DNA of 64,000 nucleotides from Bryopsis sp. KO-2023 (lineage: Eukaryota > Chlorophyta > Ulvophyceae > Bryopsidales > Bryopsidaceae). The notes under the pieces were generated by a model. That model was not told the DNA's origin, searched no databases, and saw only the letters and a program-made list of their open reading frames with translations. Shown here piece after piece: positions 11,134 through 22,074 of this stretch. Location of the stretch: positions 248,001 to 312,000 of the forward strand of contig BSYQ01000011.1 in the NCBI GenBank assembly GCA_030272585.1, written 5' to 3'. The position numbers and the translations under genes are program-made. How positions within the stretch are numbered: position 1 is the first letter of the stretch; each line of letters starts with the position of its first letter.

Positions 11134-12330
11134 TCATTTCTGGCCACGACTGCGAAGTCGCGTTCTGGGACCTTGGATCGCCTGCGTTTGCTGCGAAGAT
11201 CCTCCAGAGTGCTCTCCACGCTGCTCCTGGGTCCGCTCCTGCGTTTGCTCCGTTGATACCGCTCTCTGTGAAGTTCCTCTCGCTTGTCGATTCCCAACGG
11301 GATCCACCCCAACGGCCTTGAGGTAAGCCGCGTTCCAGTCTCGCAGCTGCTTTTTGCTTTTCCCGGTCCAGAGCGGGAGAACGTCTTTTTGGCACATGGG
11401 GCAACTCGGGAACGGGTTACCCCATTGCGGCACGAGTTCAACCGCGCCCTGGACCGGGTTTGCCGAATTGGCTAGCAGTTGCGCCGTTGTCGGGGTGAGG
11501 CCTTGCTCGTAGAATTTAGCGGCTCGCACGGCGATGCGATATCCCGCGTGGTGGGTCCGGCACACGAGGTGGTTGCGGGGGCATAGGATCTGGTCCGTTT
11601 GACGTGGGACCGTTCGCGTAACCCCACACGCAATGCAACTAAATGGGGCTACGACGCTCGGTGCTGTTGGTGACGTCGGGATACTGGGAGACGGTGCGAG
11701 ACCAGGTGGAACGATGGCAGGCTCGGACTCGGTAGTGGGTGGTCGCGAAGGGGGGTTCACGTCCATCTTACTTTCAGTCCCGTAAAGAGAGTCCCATTCC
11801 TCCTGATCTGTATCCACCATTTCTTCGACGGCACCTTCCTCACTCCCGATATCTCCCTCACTCAGTTCCACCTCCGTAGCTTCGTCCAGTATGAAGGAGC
11901 TTCGACGCAACACCTTGTTACGACGTCTGGTGGTTTTCCATTTCGGGGGCTCATCCATTTCTCCGTCAGATGGTTGCTCTGACTGTCCCCCTTCTGCCTC
12001 TTTGGCTCGATCCGTTTCCCTTCCGAGCATCTGATCAATTCCCTCTGCGTCTGCGACGCTCAGTTGTTTCAACGTTCCTTCCAGAACTCCTATTGCCTTC
12101 TCTATCCCTGTAATCATTTCCGCCTCACGGTTCTGTCCCCATTTTCGCGCGTCCCCTTCTGCTTCCTTCCTAGCGTTCGCCAGTGCCTCCTTTGTAGCGG
12201 CTAGTTCATCTTCAAGCTGCTGAATCCTTTCTTTTTGTGCCGCTACCGTGGCCTGTAACCTCTTTGTCTCCTCAGTGAACGCTGCATTTAACGCATCAAG
12301 GGCGCTAGAGACAGGAGTCGGTGCAGCCAT
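11134..12330 (-). CDS. ORF3 of element A: coiled coil plus Cys/His domain
   Basis: 398 residues from an ATG, lying between pol and the 3' LTR where env sits in errantiviruses. Residues about 10-60 form a coiled coil (Glu/Lys/Gln/Ala-rich). A middle acidic and Pro/Ser-rich region follows. Around residues 232-310 is a putative zinc-binding region: C-x2-C-x14-C-x3-H-x2-C-x2-H, then CPMC. The C-terminus is Gln/Thr/Arg-rich. There is no signal peptide or membrane segment, so it is not an envelope protein. Element B has an ORF in the same place with the same architecture and the shared V-C-x-T-H core. The function is unknown; binding to nucleic acid or to Gag is a guess. Confidence 0.8.
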   Translation of the reverse strand: MAAPTPVSSALDALNAAFTEETKRLQATVAAQKERIQQLEDELAATKEALANARKEAEGDARKWGQNREAEMITGIEKAIGVLEGTLKQLSVADAEGIDQMLGRETDRAKEAEGGQSEQPSDGEMDEPPKWKTTRRRNKVLRRSSFILDEATEVELSEGDIGSEEGAVEEMVDTDQEEWDSLYGTESKMDVNPPSRPPTTESEPAIVPPGLAPSPSIPTSPTAPSVVAPFSCIACGVTRTVPRQTDQILCPRNHLVCRTHHAGYRIAVRAAKFYEQGLTPTTAQLLANSANPVQGAVELVPQWGNPFPSCPMCQKDVLPLWTGKSKKQLRDWNAAYLKAVGVDPVGNRQARGTSQRAVSTEQTQERTQEQRGEHSGGSSQQTQAIQGPRTRLRSRGQK

Positions 12331-12641
12331 TTCGAACGAGAACGAAGGAACAGTAGATGTTTGTCGGGGTTTGCAGTAGCGAGTCGGAAAACAGAAACCA
12401 AAGTGCGCTTGGTGTACGGTTCCTTGTCTTCGCGCTTAGTTTTATCGTCGTTCCCGGTTCCAGATCCAGTACGTCTGTACAGCCACGCCTTCCTCGGATC
12501 GTGTAGTCAGCTGGGAGTTACCTCAGGACTGAGATGATGTTTCCCCGTTAAGCTGTCCCATACCAGCCGGGGTCGGATCATTCTCGGTCCGTCTCCATTT
12601 GGATCCAACTCCCCCATCGCTGGCTCCAATGCGATCCGGTC

Positions 12642-14025
12642 TCAGTTATGGCCATGTTTGGCTGAGTTTTTCCTTTCGAACTCAGCTAACAATTCTGCAC
12701 AGTGTTCCAGATGTGCAACCGGTTCCCATGTGGCCTCATGGGTCGGATAACCCTTCCATAGTACCAGGTACCTCTTTCTTTTTCCAGCTCCCTTGGATCG
12801 TAGAACCGTCTCCACTTCGAATTCCTCGGCTCCAGTTAGTTCGTCCACCAGAGCCGGTCCTGGAGGATCGTCCCTCTTGAATTCCTCGGAACGTATATAC
12901 TCCTTGAGTTTGGAGACGTGGAAGGTTGGATGTAGTCGCCATGTTTCTGGTAGATCAATGCGGTAGGCCACCGGTGATATCACTTTGGTCACCTTGAATG
13001 GCCCGATGAACCGTCTTCGGACCTTAGCTGGAACATGCTTGGTCACGGCCAACGGAAGATGTGCACTTCGTAGGCACACTTCTTCGCCCACTTGGAACTC
13101 CACGTGCCTCCTTTTCTTGTTGGCTACTTGGCACATTTGCTCCTGGGCGGCGTGGTAGTTCTTCTTCGCGTCCATCAAATCGTCCCGCATTCGGTCCACC
13201 ATGGCTTCTGCGGCCTCAACATTGCTCTTGGGCCGGTCCAACTCCAATCCCTTCGGATGCTGGCCGTACATAAGGTAGAACGGCGTGTACTTGGTACTGG
13301 CGTTGATCGAGTTATTCGCTGCAAATTCTGCCGTGCTCAGGTAGTCGCTCCACTTCTCCGGCCTGGCCTCAATATAGGGCCGAAGGAAGTTCTCCAGGGT
13401 TCGGATCGTTACTTCACTCTGGCCATCCGACTGTGGATGGTGAGCTGTTGACATCCGCAGATCCGTTCCTACGAGCCTGAACAGTTCCTTGTAGAACTGG
13501 CTCGTGAACCGTGGATCGCGATCCGAAACGATCACTTCAGGTATCCCTGAGGTAGGGAACACCTGGGATAGAAACAACTCGGCATACTCCTTTGCCGATA
13601 CCTCCTTGGTACATGGCACGAACTTGCACATTTTTGTGAGCCGGTCCACAAAGACAGCTACAGCGGTATACCCATTCGATTTCGGCAAATCGGTCACAAG
13701 GTCCGTTGTCAGCTGTTCCCACTTATATGTCGGAACGGGAAGCGGATTCAGCAATCCTTTGGGCTTCGCGTTCTCGGTCTTCATCACTTGGCATGTGGGG
13801 CACGAGCGGACATAGTCGGTCACGGTTCGTCTCCAACCGCGCCACCAATATCTTCGGCTCACGAGCTCGGCCGTCCTGGCCACTCCTGGATGTCCCGCCA
13901 TCGGAACATCGTGGTGATCGTGCAACACCACTTGTCGTTTTGTGGTAGGGACCACTAGTTTTGGGTCCACTCCTGGTTCGGTTTGATATAAAAGCATTCC
14001 CGGTTCGGTCCGAGAATACCCGGGT
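12642..14025 (-). CDS. pol of element A, 3' part: integrase and chromodomain
   Basis: Continuation of pol beyond the element B insertion. The integrase zinc-binding region (H-x3-H ... CPTCQ) is followed by the DDE core: first Asp in TTDLVTDL, second in VSDRDPRF, Glu in QSEVTIRTLE. After a GPFKV module typical of gypsy integrases comes a chromodomain (EFEVETVLRSK ... YLVLWKGYPTHEATWEP), which in chromoviruses directs integration to particular chromatin. The ORF closes at 12642. Separated from its 5' part by 10.2 kb, so no complete Pol can be made. Confidence 0.9.
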
Positions 14026-14199
14026 TGATACGTTGATCGCACTCATTTTGCAGTACGAGTGTGTAGTACGGGTTAGTACGGGTTCTAGGGGGTTAAGTTC
14101 AGAGAGAACACTTGTAAAATTAATTCTCTGGTTTGTGAAAGTGTGTGACCCCAGTCTCAACTTCAGCAACGACTCACTAAAACCTACAGGGACCTAACA
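14026..14199 (+). repeat. 5' LTR of element B
   Basis: 174 bp, TGATACGTTG...GACCTAACA. No difference from 24094-24267 was seen. Confidence 0.93.
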
Positions 14200-14202
14200 A
14201 AC

Positions 14203-14215
14203 TGGTTTCGGAGCC
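14203..14215 (+). promoter_or_regulatory. Primer-binding site of element B
   Basis: TGGTTTCGGAGCC three bases after the LTR, the same primer core as in element A and the left-edge element. Confidence 0.75.
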
Positions 14216-14702
14216 GAAGCACCCTTCCTGCAAGTCGAGTCTACTTAGTGGAAGAGATCGACAGGAGATTTTGCAGTCGAGGTGCAAAAGATCAGGGTCG
14301 GCTAGGTCGAAGAAGGTTTCCCCTCGTGTCTGGAACCTACTTCGTGTTGCTGCGCACCAACCAAACGCTGGACGAAAGAGAACGCACGTTGCTGCGCTCG
14401 ATCATCCCTCTCAAGATCACAGGATCTATAGATCCTTGGACGCTACGACCACAGCACGGCGTAGTAGTACTTCCGTTTGTCGGAGAGTTGTCGACACTGC
14501 ACGCGGTTACCGCAGAGCGGACAAAACGAGTCTGCCAGCGGACGTTTCTGCGGACGAATACGTTCCCGCCAGAAAGTACGTGCCAGAAACCGCTGCCAGA
14601 AACCGCTGACAAAGAGTGACCAATTAGTCACGTGGATTACCCGCCAACGGAATCCACCAAACGGACACGTGATTCTACCGCCGACGAATCAAGACATCCA
14701 CC

Positions 14703-17669
14703 ATGAGCGGAAACGACGAGCAGCTATACCTGGAATACGGTATCGAAGACAATCAGCAAGAGCGCGACGCCCCAGATGGCCCGCCGCTATATCCGCTGAT
14801 CGTCGCCCAGGAATTACCTGCTGTCGGACTGCCGATACAGGCAGAAATGGACCAGCCTTTACAGGCATACGGTGTCCCCGCGCACCCGGACATGGTGGAG
14901 GAAGCAGGCGATGAGGAAGCGGACATTGGCCCGGAGTTTGATGAGGAGATGGAAGAAGAGCCAGGAGTCTTCATCAATCAACAAACGCAGCACCTGCAAC
15001 AGAGCCAAGTGAACGTGCATAACCAGACTCTGCACGTGCACAACGATGGCCTGCGGGAGCGCGATCTCCATGAATCGCAAGAGCGGTTATACAGCCAATT
15101 GTCCGATGAGGCTGCCCAGCGGACAGCCCAGGTCGCCGAGCACCTTGATAGTCGGATGGAGGGAGCTTGTTCAAGCATGGCTTCCCAAGTACATGATGTG
15201 TTGGACTCTACTCTACAGTCCCGCCATCACCAGATCGAAGGACAGCTCAGTGAAAGGTTGGATGAGCGGATACAAGATCTGGATGCTGCAGCCAAGGGGA
15301 GGCTCAGCCAAATGGAAGCTGGCTTGGCGAATATCCGTGATGTCGCCCAGAAAGAGGTGGACGAAGCCAAAGAGGCTCAGCGGATATTGGCTGAACAAGT
15401 GGCTGACACGGACGAAAAAAGGAAGAAACTCGAAGAAGAGTATGACCGGCAATATAACGACGCCCTTTGGGGGTTGGATACGGTTCAACAAGAACTGAGA
15501 GAGACCCAGGCAGAACTGGATGCGGGTCAAGATAAACAGTTCAAGGAAATCGTTCGTGTTAAGTATGATCTCAAAGAGACGCAAGAAAGAGCGGAAAGTT
15601 TCCAGATACAGCATCATGCGGAAGTAGCCTATTTGTTAAAGGAGGCAGCGGCTGCGAAAGAAGCGGCGGCTAGATTACAAATGGAAATGGAGGAGTTGAA
15701 AAGAAGTCAAAGTCGGTCTTCAAGGAGAAGCAGATCGAGAAGCTCAACAAGGAGCAGAGAGCCGCGGGAAATGCTACAAGAAATGCTACAAGATCCGGAA
15801 ACAGCGCAAGAGCTAAAGAAGGTGTTTGAGGATGTAGCGGACACAAAGTTCACGTCGAATTTTGAGTTTTGGCGGAAGAAAGATGCTGCAGCAGTTGCCA
15901 CACAAATGGCATCCGCTGCTCAACAAACACCTCTTGTGGCTGCTATGGCGGGAGCGGGAACCAGAACGGTGGCACAACCACCAAGCTTGGCCGAAGTACA
16001 AGTTCCATTCGGTCAACCGCCCCAAACCTCATCCGGCTTTGCCCCGGATTCAGTAGGTTTTCCGCCAATACCACCAGTATTCCCGCGGGCAAATAGACCG
16101 ATTACCCGACCTGCATCACCCCCAATCATTATCCCTGGAGTGGGGCGAGGCAGTGCAATCAGCGGACAGGGAAATATACCTAGGCCGATCGTGAGGCCTA
16201 GCGCTGTGTTTGGACAAGCGCCAAATACAAGACCACCAGCGGTATTACAGCAAGTACAACCGCCACAGCGTACGCAGGCTTCTCCCGTGGTACCAACTGT
16301 TCCGCTGACAACTCCAACAACCACGTCACCCGAGCCACCTAGAACATTACCCATGCCACCACCAGTTTCTCAGCCAGTGTTATCACATCCATCAATGATT
16401 TCACCACCCGGCTATTATGCCATGGGAGCATCATACATTCGGCCTTCTATCTTAGGTCACTCCGTGAATGTCTACGGAGCTCCATCATCCGGAAACCCCT
16501 ATGTTGGATGGGGATCCTATCCGCGTATTCCTCAACGCGCAGGCGGAGGAGGCGGAGGAGGCGGAGGTGGAGATGATGATGGTTCCGGTGATGGAAGTGG
16601 CGGAGGCCCATCGGACAGAAGTGGCCGTGGGTCTGCACCTGGACCACATATTGGTGGAGGAAGAGAAGGACCATCTAGGAACCCAGGAGGCGGTCCTGGC
16701 GATGGTGGTGGTGGAGGTGGCGGAGGAGGCGGACCTCCTGGTCCCCCAAGTGGGGGCCCCGATTTTATGGGCTATGCACGTCCAGAAAATCGTTTGCTTC
16801 ACATTCCCAATGCGGTCAAATTCCCGATGCCGAAACCGTATACTGGCGCTGGAGATCGCTGGATTCGGGATTGGCAGGCAGAACTCACCAACTTCTGTAA
16901 AGTTTATGATTTGGATGAGTCTGTTTGGCTTAAAGTATTCCGCACAAATCTCTCTGGTTCAGCCGCCACATGGCGGAATATGCAAGAGATGCGGATTCGG
17001 GAAGGAGTTCGTCCGATGTTCCAGGACTGGGTACAACTTGTGGAAGAGTTAGCTATTGCTTTTGAACCTACAAGAATGTCCGATGTTTCGCGTAGGAAGC
17101 TGCGGAAACTTCAACAAACGGGGACTGTTCGTTCCTACATTAACGCATTTCGGGATCTCATACTCAGAATTCCGAATATGACGGAGGAGGAGCAGTACTT
17201 GACGTTTGTTGACGGACTACGGCCCCAGATCCGACATCAAGTTGTTACAATGGTGACAGAAGGAGTGGAAGCGGCGATAGTCACTGCCGAAAGAATCGAT
17301 TCGTTGGGTAGCCAATCTCAAAACAACCGCGGACGTGGTCGCGGACGAGGGCGATGGAACTGGAATTGGAAAAACAAGCCCAAAGCTGATCAGAACCAGC
17401 AAATGCAAGGTCAGCAACCGCAACCACCACCTCCACCCCAAGATCAAAATCAGCAAATGGGGGGAGGCAACAGAGGTGGCGGCGGCCGTGGCCGCGGAAG
17501 AGGCGGAAGACGAGGTGGCGGACGAAATCGAGGTGGTGGCGGAAGGCAGCAACAAGGCGGAGCTAGAGGCGGAGGCGCATGTTACATCTGCGGTGAAGTG
17601 GGTCATGGCTTTGGAAAATGTCCTAAAGGCCCAACTTTTCAAAAATGGCTAAAAGATCACGCCGCATAG
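14703..17669 (+). CDS. gag: gag of element B
   Basis: 988 residues from ATG 14703 (CACCATGAGC). Order: acidic N-terminus; coiled coil of about 250 residues (about 110-340); Arg/Ser repeats; Pro-rich region; a Gly-rich block around 610-690; the retrotransposon Gag/capsid domain around 700-870 (MPKPYTGAGDRWIRDWQAEL, QTGTVRSYINAFRDLI, FVDGLRPQIR); an RG-rich stretch; and a CCHC zinc knuckle near the end (CYICGEVGHGFGKC). Gag packages the element RNA. The long N-terminal coiled coil, shared with element A and the left-edge element, is more than most Ty3/gypsy Gags have. The 3' end overlaps pol by 25 bases. Confidence 0.93.
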   Translation: MSGNDEQLYLEYGIEDNQQERDAPDGPPLYPLIVAQELPAVGLPIQAEMDQPLQAYGVPAHPDMVEEAGDEEADIGPEFDEEMEEEPGVFINQQTQHLQQSQVNVHNQTLHVHNDGLRERDLHESQERLYSQLSDEAAQRTAQVAEHLDSRMEGACSSMASQVHDVLDSTLQSRHHQIEGQLSERLDERIQDLDAAAKGRLSQMEAGLANIRDVAQKEVDEAKEAQRILAEQVADTDEKRKKLEEEYDRQYNDALWGLDTVQQELRETQAELDAGQDKQFKEIVRVKYDLKETQERAESFQIQHHAEVAYLLKEAAAAKEAAARLQMEMEELKRSQSRSSRRSRSRSSTRSREPREMLQEMLQDPETAQELKKVFEDVADTKFTSNFEFWRKKDAAAVATQMASAAQQTPLVAAMAGAGTRTVAQPPSLAEVQVPFGQPPQTSSGFAPDSVGFPPIPPVFPRANRPITRPASPPIIIPGVGRGSAISGQGNIPRPIVRPSAVFGQAPNTRPPAVLQQVQPPQRTQASPVVPTVPLTTPTTTSPEPPRTLPMPPPVSQPVLSHPSMISPPGYYAMGASYIRPSILGHSVNVYGAPSSGNPYVGWGSYPRIPQRAGGGGGGGGGGDDDGSGDGSGGGPSDRSGRGSAPGPHIGGGREGPSRNPGGGPGDGGGGGGGGGGPPGPPSGGPDFMGYARPENRLLHIPNAVKFPMPKPYTGAGDRWIRDWQAELTNFCKVYDLDESVWLKVFRTNLSGSAATWRNMQEMRIREGVRPMFQDWVQLVEELAIAFEPTRMSDVSRRKLRKLQQTGTVRSYINAFRDLILRIPNMTEEEQYLTFVDGLRPQIRHQVVTMVTEGVEAAIVTAERIDSLGSQSQNNRGRGRGRGRWNWNWKNKPKADQNQQMQGQQPQPPPPPQDQNQQMGGGNRGGGGRGRGRGGRRGGGRNRGGGGRQQQGGARGGGACYICGEVGHGFGKCPKGPTFQKWLKDHAA

Positions 17670-20600
17670 AGGAGACTTCACTCCATGCGGCCAGAAGAAA
17701 AAGAGCCAGACGCCGAAGATATAGACATCGCAGACGTCAGAAGCTCCGGGAGTCACGAGCAAGAGAACGAGAGGGGAATAAAAAGACCGAGAAAGAGTCA
17801 AAAAGAAATCCCGCCCAGAGGGCTGAAAATCCGCTGATGAGTACAAAACTTGGTGACAAAGAGCGGATGGATGATTCAAGTACGGTCATCCTAAGCACTT
17901 CCGGCAGAGAGTTGGCGGAAAGTGTTGGTTCAGTACATGAAGACTCTGGAAGTTCCTCCGGAGATAGCAACCTGGAATCTATCCCGCCTTGTGGAGAGAA
18001 ACAGGCTTCGGAAGGAAGTGTAAAAAGTTTAGACCGGACCAGCCCAAGGGTTCCGTCTGACGCCGATGCAAGGGGGGCATCGGACAGAAAGAAACAACCA
18101 GGGGTTGAAGGTGGGGATTACCTTCAAGACAGTTTTAACCCGCTGGTAAATAATCACCACCTTAAGTTCATGGGATATGAGCTTAAGGGGCGGATAGGGG
18201 GAGTTTCAATCTCCGCTTATTTGGACTGTGGAGCTACGGAAAATTATGTAGCGCAGAAACTTGTGGATCGTTTGGGGTTAGAGTTCTCCTCGTGTAATAA
18301 GACCGTTTCGTTAGCCAACGGGTCTGTTTGCAATGTGGACAAACGATGCGGAAACATCAACATGCAGTTGGGCGGATACAAAACCCAGTTTTCTGCGGAT
18401 GTTTTTCCTCATCTCACATATGACATCGTGTTAGGGTTACCGTGGCTCATCGCCAATAACCCGTCCATAGACTTTGCACAGGGAACTATCAACATTCGCC
18501 AAGGTCAAGGTTGGATAACAGTACCGGTAAAGGAAAGACCGACTGATTATCTTCAACTTGCGAATGAAACCACACCTCTCATCACCCACAAGAAGATATT
18601 CCGCTACATCAAGAAGCAAACTGAAGCCACAGATAGTTTGGCTTACTTGGTGGTGGTGCGTGAATCTGACCCCACGGATAGCAATCACTTGATGCAATAT
18701 CCGTATGAAGGGGTAACCGTTGATAGCCTTCAAACTTCAGCGGGCACCAACACACCACAAGAGACGGAGGTACCGAAGTTGCTGCATGATCAGATGCATC
18801 CGGATATCCGCTCTGTGGTGGAGGAATATAGCCACATTTTTCCAAAAGATCTCCCACCTGGCATACCTCCCGTCCGCAAGGGTCATGAATTTAAGATCGA
18901 CCTTGAGGATGAGAGTATGAGCCCAATCCACCGTCCCCTGTACAAACTTTCTCCGGCTGAATTGGATGAAGTTCGGACACAAGTGGATTATCTCCTCGAG
19001 CAACGGAAGATTAGGCCGTCAGAGAGTCCCTGGGGAGCCCCCATACTCTTTGTCCCTAAGAAAGACGGCGGACTGCGGATGTGTGTTGATTACAGATGGA
19101 TCAACCACTACACCATCAAAAACCGCTATCCACTTCCGCTCCCCGAAGAGTTAATGGACCGGCTCGCTAAAGCAAAGATCTACACCAAGATCGACCTCCG
19201 TTCGGGCTACTGGCAATTTCCAGTCCGGCCAAAGGATACCCCAAAAACTGCATTCCGCACACGATACGGGCATTTCGAGTTCCTCGTTTGTCCCTTCGGA
19301 ATGTCCAACTGTCCGGCCCAGTTTCAAACTATGGTGCAGGATTTGTTGGGGGAGTTTTTGGACCACTTTGTGGTTGTGTTCATTGACGACATTCTGGTGT
19401 TTTCCAATTCAGTGGAAGAACATGTCGATCATTTGAAACAGGTATTCGAGCGGTTACACAAACACAAGCTCTACGCGAAAGCGAGCAAGTGTGAAGTGGG
19501 GGTCAGCGAGACCGATTATCTGGGATATCATTTGTCAGGGAAAGGCCTGCAACCAATGAGTGATAAAGTGCGGGCTATTCAAGAATGGAAGGAGTTGAGC
19601 TCAGTTGGGGATGTGCGAAGTTTTCTGGGCATGGTATCTTACTATCGTAAGTTTATACCAGAGTTTGCGCGGATTGCAGGACCCTTACATGATCTGATCA
19701 AAAAGAATCATGTGTGGACATGGGGGCCTATTCAGCGCGAAGCCTTCAGCAAACTCAAGCAAAAGATCACCCGCACCCCCATACTTCTCCTACCCGATCC
19801 GCTTCTTAGGTACACCGTAATAACGGACGCATCAGGAACTGCATATGGAGCAGTTCTGTGTCAGGACCATGGAAAGGGGCTACAGCCAATAGCCTACCTT
19901 TCAAGACGATTAAAACCAGCTGAGACACGATATTCCGCATATGAGCGGGAGCTGGGGGCTGTAGCATATGCGCTCAGCCAATGGCGGCATTACCTCGAAG
20001 GAGCGCCTGGGGAGGTTACGGTTATGACAGACCATCAGCCGATAACCCACTTCATGACCCAAGCTAAAATGTCGCGGACACAATCCCGATGGTATACGTC
20101 AGGGTATTTTGATTCCATCGATCCAAAAATCGTCTATGTGCCTGGTAAAGCCAATGTACTGGCGGATGCGTTATCCCGAAGCCTTCCTGATTCACAGGAT
20201 CAAATTCATGCTTTGTCCGCCTGGGTGGTGGATGAAGCGGATGCATGGAAGACCGCTATTGCAGCAGATCAAAAACTGCAGGCGGAAGTCACGAAAATTC
20301 AAGCGGGTAAACCCACGAAACTTTCGTTCGAGGATGGCTGGTTGTACTATCAAGCAACTCCCACCTCAGACAAAGTACTAGTGGTTCCAAATGGATACCG
20401 GAAAAAGGTTATGGGGGAGTTCCATGATGTTCCGAGCGCTGGACACGCAGGTGCCGCCCGGACATCGGATGTGCTACAGCGATACTACTGGTGGAAAGGA
20501 GTTGGAAAGGATGTCCAAGCATACGTGCGGACATGCCCTGTCTGTCAGCGGACAAAAGCTGATACGACGAAGCAGAAAGGGCTTCTGCATCCACTCCCAA

Positions 20601-21754
20601 TACCGACAACAAAGTGGGAACAGATCACCACTGACCTCGTGACTGATTTACCAAAGTCACGTGGGTTCACCGCCATCGCGGTATTTGTTGATCGATTAAC
20701 CAAGTACGTTCGCTTCGCACCCTGCACCAAGGAAATAACCGCCCCGGAATATGCTAAGTTGTTTGTGGACAAAATATACAAACACTATGGCCTCCCCAAA
20801 GTGATAATTTCCGATCGAGACCCCAGATTCACAAGTTCCTTCTGGCGGTCTTTATTTTCACTTCTGGGAACCCAACTCCGAATGAGCACACCCTACCACC
20901 CACAAACAGATGGGCAGTCAGAGGTTACTATTCGGGTGTTGGAAGACTTTTTGCGGCCTTATGTGGAGCGGTATCCAGACCGCTGGGTTGATTTCTTGGC
21001 GACAGCGGAATTTGCTGCCAACAACTCCCGCAATGTGTCAACCGGCTATGCCCCAGCACACTTGTTGTATGGGCAGCATATGGGACAAATTACCGTGCAG
21101 AAAAAGTTAACGGCGAAAGAAGAGTCCGAAATGGCAACCGAAATGGTGAAACGAATGGACGAGCAACTGCAGCAGGCAAAGCAGCAGTATGCAACCGCAC
21201 AAGAGCGGATGTGTGTCCAAGCGAACAAACGGCGGCGGGAAGTAATCTTCAAAGAAGGGGATGAAGTTTTGGTGCGGAGTACATTTATTCCGCTGCAATC
21301 CTTGCAAAAGATCCCACCAAAAATCCGCCGGAGGTTTGTCGGGCCATTCAAAGTGGACAAAGCGATATCCACAGTCGCTTATCGCTTGCAACTACCACCC
21401 CATTGGACTATTCATTCTACCTTCCATGTCTCCAAGCTGAAGGCATACAACCGCTTGTCAGAAGATGATGAGCGGGAGGTGGAACCTCCCGAAGGGGAGT
21501 TGGTGGATGGCGCCATTGAATATGAGGTCGAGCGTATTCTGCGGGATCGAGGCACACCCAACCGTCGGGAGTACTTGATTCTGTGGAAGGGCTATGATTT
21601 GATGGAAGCCACCTGGGAGCCAGAAGCCCACCTGGCCAATGCCAGCGATATCTTGGCGGAGTATCTCAAGAACCGCACGCGCTTGCCGACCAAAGAGGAA
21701 ATCCGCTCTAAGCGGGAAGAAAGGCGGACAAGGCGGCGGAAACAACCTCTTTAG
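17645..21754 (+). CDS. pol: pol of element B (protease, RT, RNase H, integrase, chromodomain)
   Basis: 1,369 residues in the -1 frame relative to gag, with an ATG (AAAATGGC) inside the 25-bp overlap. N-terminal 40 residues are strongly Arg-rich. Protease about 170-285, active site LDCGAT (about 193-198) where most families have D-S/T-G. Reverse transcriptase about 420-620 with VFIDD. RNase H from VITDAS (about 725). Integrase about 920-1150 with H-x-H/CPVCQ, TTDLVTDL, SDRDPRF and QSEVTIR. Chromodomain near the C-terminus (YEVERILRDRG ... LWKGYDLMEATWEPE). No obvious slippery heptamer was found at the overlap, so either -1 frameshifting at a non-standard site or re-initiation at the ATG could make Pol. 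Confidence 0.95.
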   Translation: MAKRSRRIEETSLHAARRKRARRRRYRHRRRQKLRESRAREREGNKKTEKESKRNPAQRAENPLMSTKLGDKERMDDSSTVILSTSGRELAESVGSVHEDSGSSSGDSNLESIPPCGEKQASEGSVKSLDRTSPRVPSDADARGASDRKKQPGVEGGDYLQDSFNPLVNNHHLKFMGYELKGRIGGVSISAYLDCGATENYVAQKLVDRLGLEFSSCNKTVSLANGSVCNVDKRCGNINMQLGGYKTQFSADVFPHLTYDIVLGLPWLIANNPSIDFAQGTINIRQGQGWITVPVKERPTDYLQLANETTPLITHKKIFRYIKKQTEATDSLAYLVVVRESDPTDSNHLMQYPYEGVTVDSLQTSAGTNTPQETEVPKLLHDQMHPDIRSVVEEYSHIFPKDLPPGIPPVRKGHEFKIDLEDESMSPIHRPLYKLSPAELDEVRTQVDYLLEQRKIRPSESPWGAPILFVPKKDGGLRMCVDYRWINHYTIKNRYPLPLPEELMDRLAKAKIYTKIDLRSGYWQFPVRPKDTPKTAFRTRYGHFEFLVCPFGMSNCPAQFQTMVQDLLGEFLDHFVVVFIDDILVFSNSVEEHVDHLKQVFERLHKHKLYAKASKCEVGVSETDYLGYHLSGKGLQPMSDKVRAIQEWKELSSVGDVRSFLGMVSYYRKFIPEFARIAGPLHDLIKKNHVWTWGPIQREAFSKLKQKITRTPILLLPDPLLRYTVITDASGTAYGAVLCQDHGKGLQPIAYLSRRLKPAETRYSAYERELGAVAYALSQWRHYLEGAPGEVTVMTDHQPITHFMTQAKMSRTQSRWYTSGYFDSIDPKIVYVPGKANVLADALSRSLPDSQDQIHALSAWVVDEADAWKTAIAADQKLQAEVTKIQAGKPTKLSFEDGWLYYQATPTSDKVLVVPNGYRKKVMGEFHDVPSAGHAGAARTSDVLQRYYWWKGVGKDVQAYVRTCPVCQRTKADTTKQKGLLHPLPIPTTKWEQITTDLVTDLPKSRGFTAIAVFVDRLTKYVRFAPCTKEITAPEYAKLFVDKIYKHYGLPKVIISDRDPRFTSSFWRSLFSLLGTQLRMSTPYHPQTDGQSEVTIRVLEDFLRPYVERYPDRWVDFLATAEFAANNSRNVSTGYAPAHLLYGQHMGQITVQKKLTAKEESEMATEMVKRMDEQLQQAKQQYATAQERMCVQANKRRREVIFKEGDEVLVRSTFIPLQSLQKIPPKIRRRFVGPFKVDKAISTVAYRLQLPPHWTIHSTFHVSKLKAYNRLSEDDEREVEPPEGELVDGAIEYEVERILRDRGTPNRREYLILWKGYDLMEATWEPEAHLANASDILAEYLKNRTRLPTKEEIRSKREERRTRRRKQPL

Positions 21755-22074
21755 ATGATACAGGTTGATATGGGGAAGGGAACAATGGTTACTGAGTTGG
21801 TATCAGTTCACCCATAATCAAATACATCTAAGAGCGAGCTATAGAGAGCTGAGTCAAGATAGCGAGGGTAATATCAAAGCGGGCTAGAACCTTGGATGAG
21901 ACGACACTCAATAGAGGAAGTCTTCCATCAGTGACAAGTGAGTGACTCTATCACTTGTATAAACTAGCTAGGCTGCAACCCTCCAGCCCTATTTCGTCAA
22001 AAGTTTACGCCGAGCGCACTGAACCTTCAGAAGCAACCGCCACCAGAGCAGAACATTGGGAACATTTGCGTAAA

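Noticed and set aside
11134..12330. Retroviral envelope gene
   Set aside because: Position fits, but there is no signal peptide, no membrane segment and no cleavage site; coiled coil and Cys/His pattern point elsewhere.
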